DNA of 64,000 nucleotides from Typha latifolia (taxonomy: Eukaryota > Streptophyta > Magnoliopsida > Poales > Typhaceae). Every line of letters begins with the position of its first letter. Position 1 is the first letter of the stretch. The notes under the pieces were generated by a model. The model was given only the letters and a program-made list of their open reading frames with translations, was not told where the DNA came from and did no database searches. Below are positions 63,996-64,000 of the stretch, one piece after another. Location of the stretch: contig CM034107.1 of assembly GCA_019914945.1 (NCBI GenBank), positions 7,254,001-7,318,000 of the forward strand. Reading direction: 5' to 3'. The translations under genes were made by a program, and so were the position numbers.

Positions 63996-64000
63996 TTCTC
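63779..64000 (+). mobile_element. C-family LTR entering at the right edge
   Basis: Starts TGTAATAACCTAAGCCC at 63779, A-rich tract, perfect 13-bp hairpin (63815-63844), GC-rich region, then CT repeats from 63957 to the edge. The order matches the first 240 bases of the C LTR at 12543. The left flank CATGG is the presumed target site; the other end is outside the window. Confidence 0.85.
63815..63844 (+). other. Perfect hairpin in C LTR
   Basis: CTGCATGGCACGA (63815-63827), loop CAGC, TCGTGCCATGCAG (63832-63844): 13 bp of perfect pairing. It is shorter than in the other C copies but in the same place. Confidence 0.85.

Larger units (their letters stand above)
58235..64000 (+). mobile_element. 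Gypsy chromovirus element B3, entering from the window
   Basis: Plus-strand B element, still running at the window end: 5' LTR, degenerate PBS, gag, protease, RT, RNase H, integrase start. It is interrupted by an A2 solo LTR (61016-61752) and by a C LTR from 63779. Its left flank GGGTG (58230-58234) is the candidate TSD. It keeps the integrase zinc finger and first catalytic Asp that B2 lost, so it is the most complete pol of the B family here, although many stops are present. Confidence 0.85.

Overview
The window is nuclear DNA of a flowering plant, seen here as a dense nest of LTR retrotransposons around one host gene. The evidence is Ty3/gypsy chromovirus, SIRE-type Ty1/copia and CACTA (En/Spm) remnants, and one spliced plant gene, a cytosolic-type peptide methionine sulfoxide reductase A (MsrA). 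The GC-rich first exon and very high transposon load would fit a monocot, but this is weak evidence. I saw no rRNA, tRNA, CRISPR or organellar genes.

Element families, with names local to this report. A: chromovirus with LTRs of about 0.7-1.0 kb running TGATACGATTCGG...ATCGTATCA. Its subtypes are A1 (arrays of GCGTTCGAACGC in U3), A2 (an 18-bp tandem repeat in U3) and A3 (box CTCTAAAGG in place of CTATAAAAGG). B: related chromovirus with LTRs of about 870 bp starting TGATACA. C: a large LTR of about 3.1 kb, TGTAACAACCC...GGCGTTACA, found only as solo LTRs or pieces. D and E: further gypsy remnants. One SIRE-like copia element and one CACTA remnant complete the set.

Layout. 1-3145: E remnant (minus). 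3508-4554 and 16508-16933: one C fragment split by element B1 (4555-16502, minus, TSD TAGTC). B1 holds chimeric element A-1 (7134-11281, TSD CTATG) and a C solo LTR (12543-15603, TSD CTGAG). 16947-21881: reversed C LTR with two A solo LTRs in it (TSDs CATAC and TGTAG). 21882-22250: tandem repeats. 22251-33294: element B2 (plus), whose 3' LTR is split by a copia element (26973-32516, TSD CGTTC). 34177-37296: MsrA, two exons. 37767 to about 48000: CACTA remnant (minus) split by a C solo LTR (38998-46813, TSD ACATG), itself split by a young A2 element (40151-44919, TSD TGTGT). 48001-50099: mosaic of truncated LTRs. 50100-58234: D element (minus) split by an A3 element (51771-56850, TSD GGCTG), which carries an inverted A1 LTR. 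58235-64000: element B3 (plus) with an A2 solo LTR (61016-61752, TSD CTATT) and a C LTR starting at 63779 that runs off the window.

No retroelement here looks autonomous. Several defects are complementary: B1 and the A2 element keep integrase but have lost reverse transcriptase, while B2 and the A3 element keep RT/RNase H but have lost integrase. A-1 and the A3 element share the same integrase-deletion junction although they sit at different target sites, so a defective lineage seems to have been mobilised in trans. Other notable signals are PBS-like copies inside U5, exchange of U3 repeat modules between families, a conserved hairpin near the start of C LTRs, and a long inverted LTR pair that could make double-stranded RNA.
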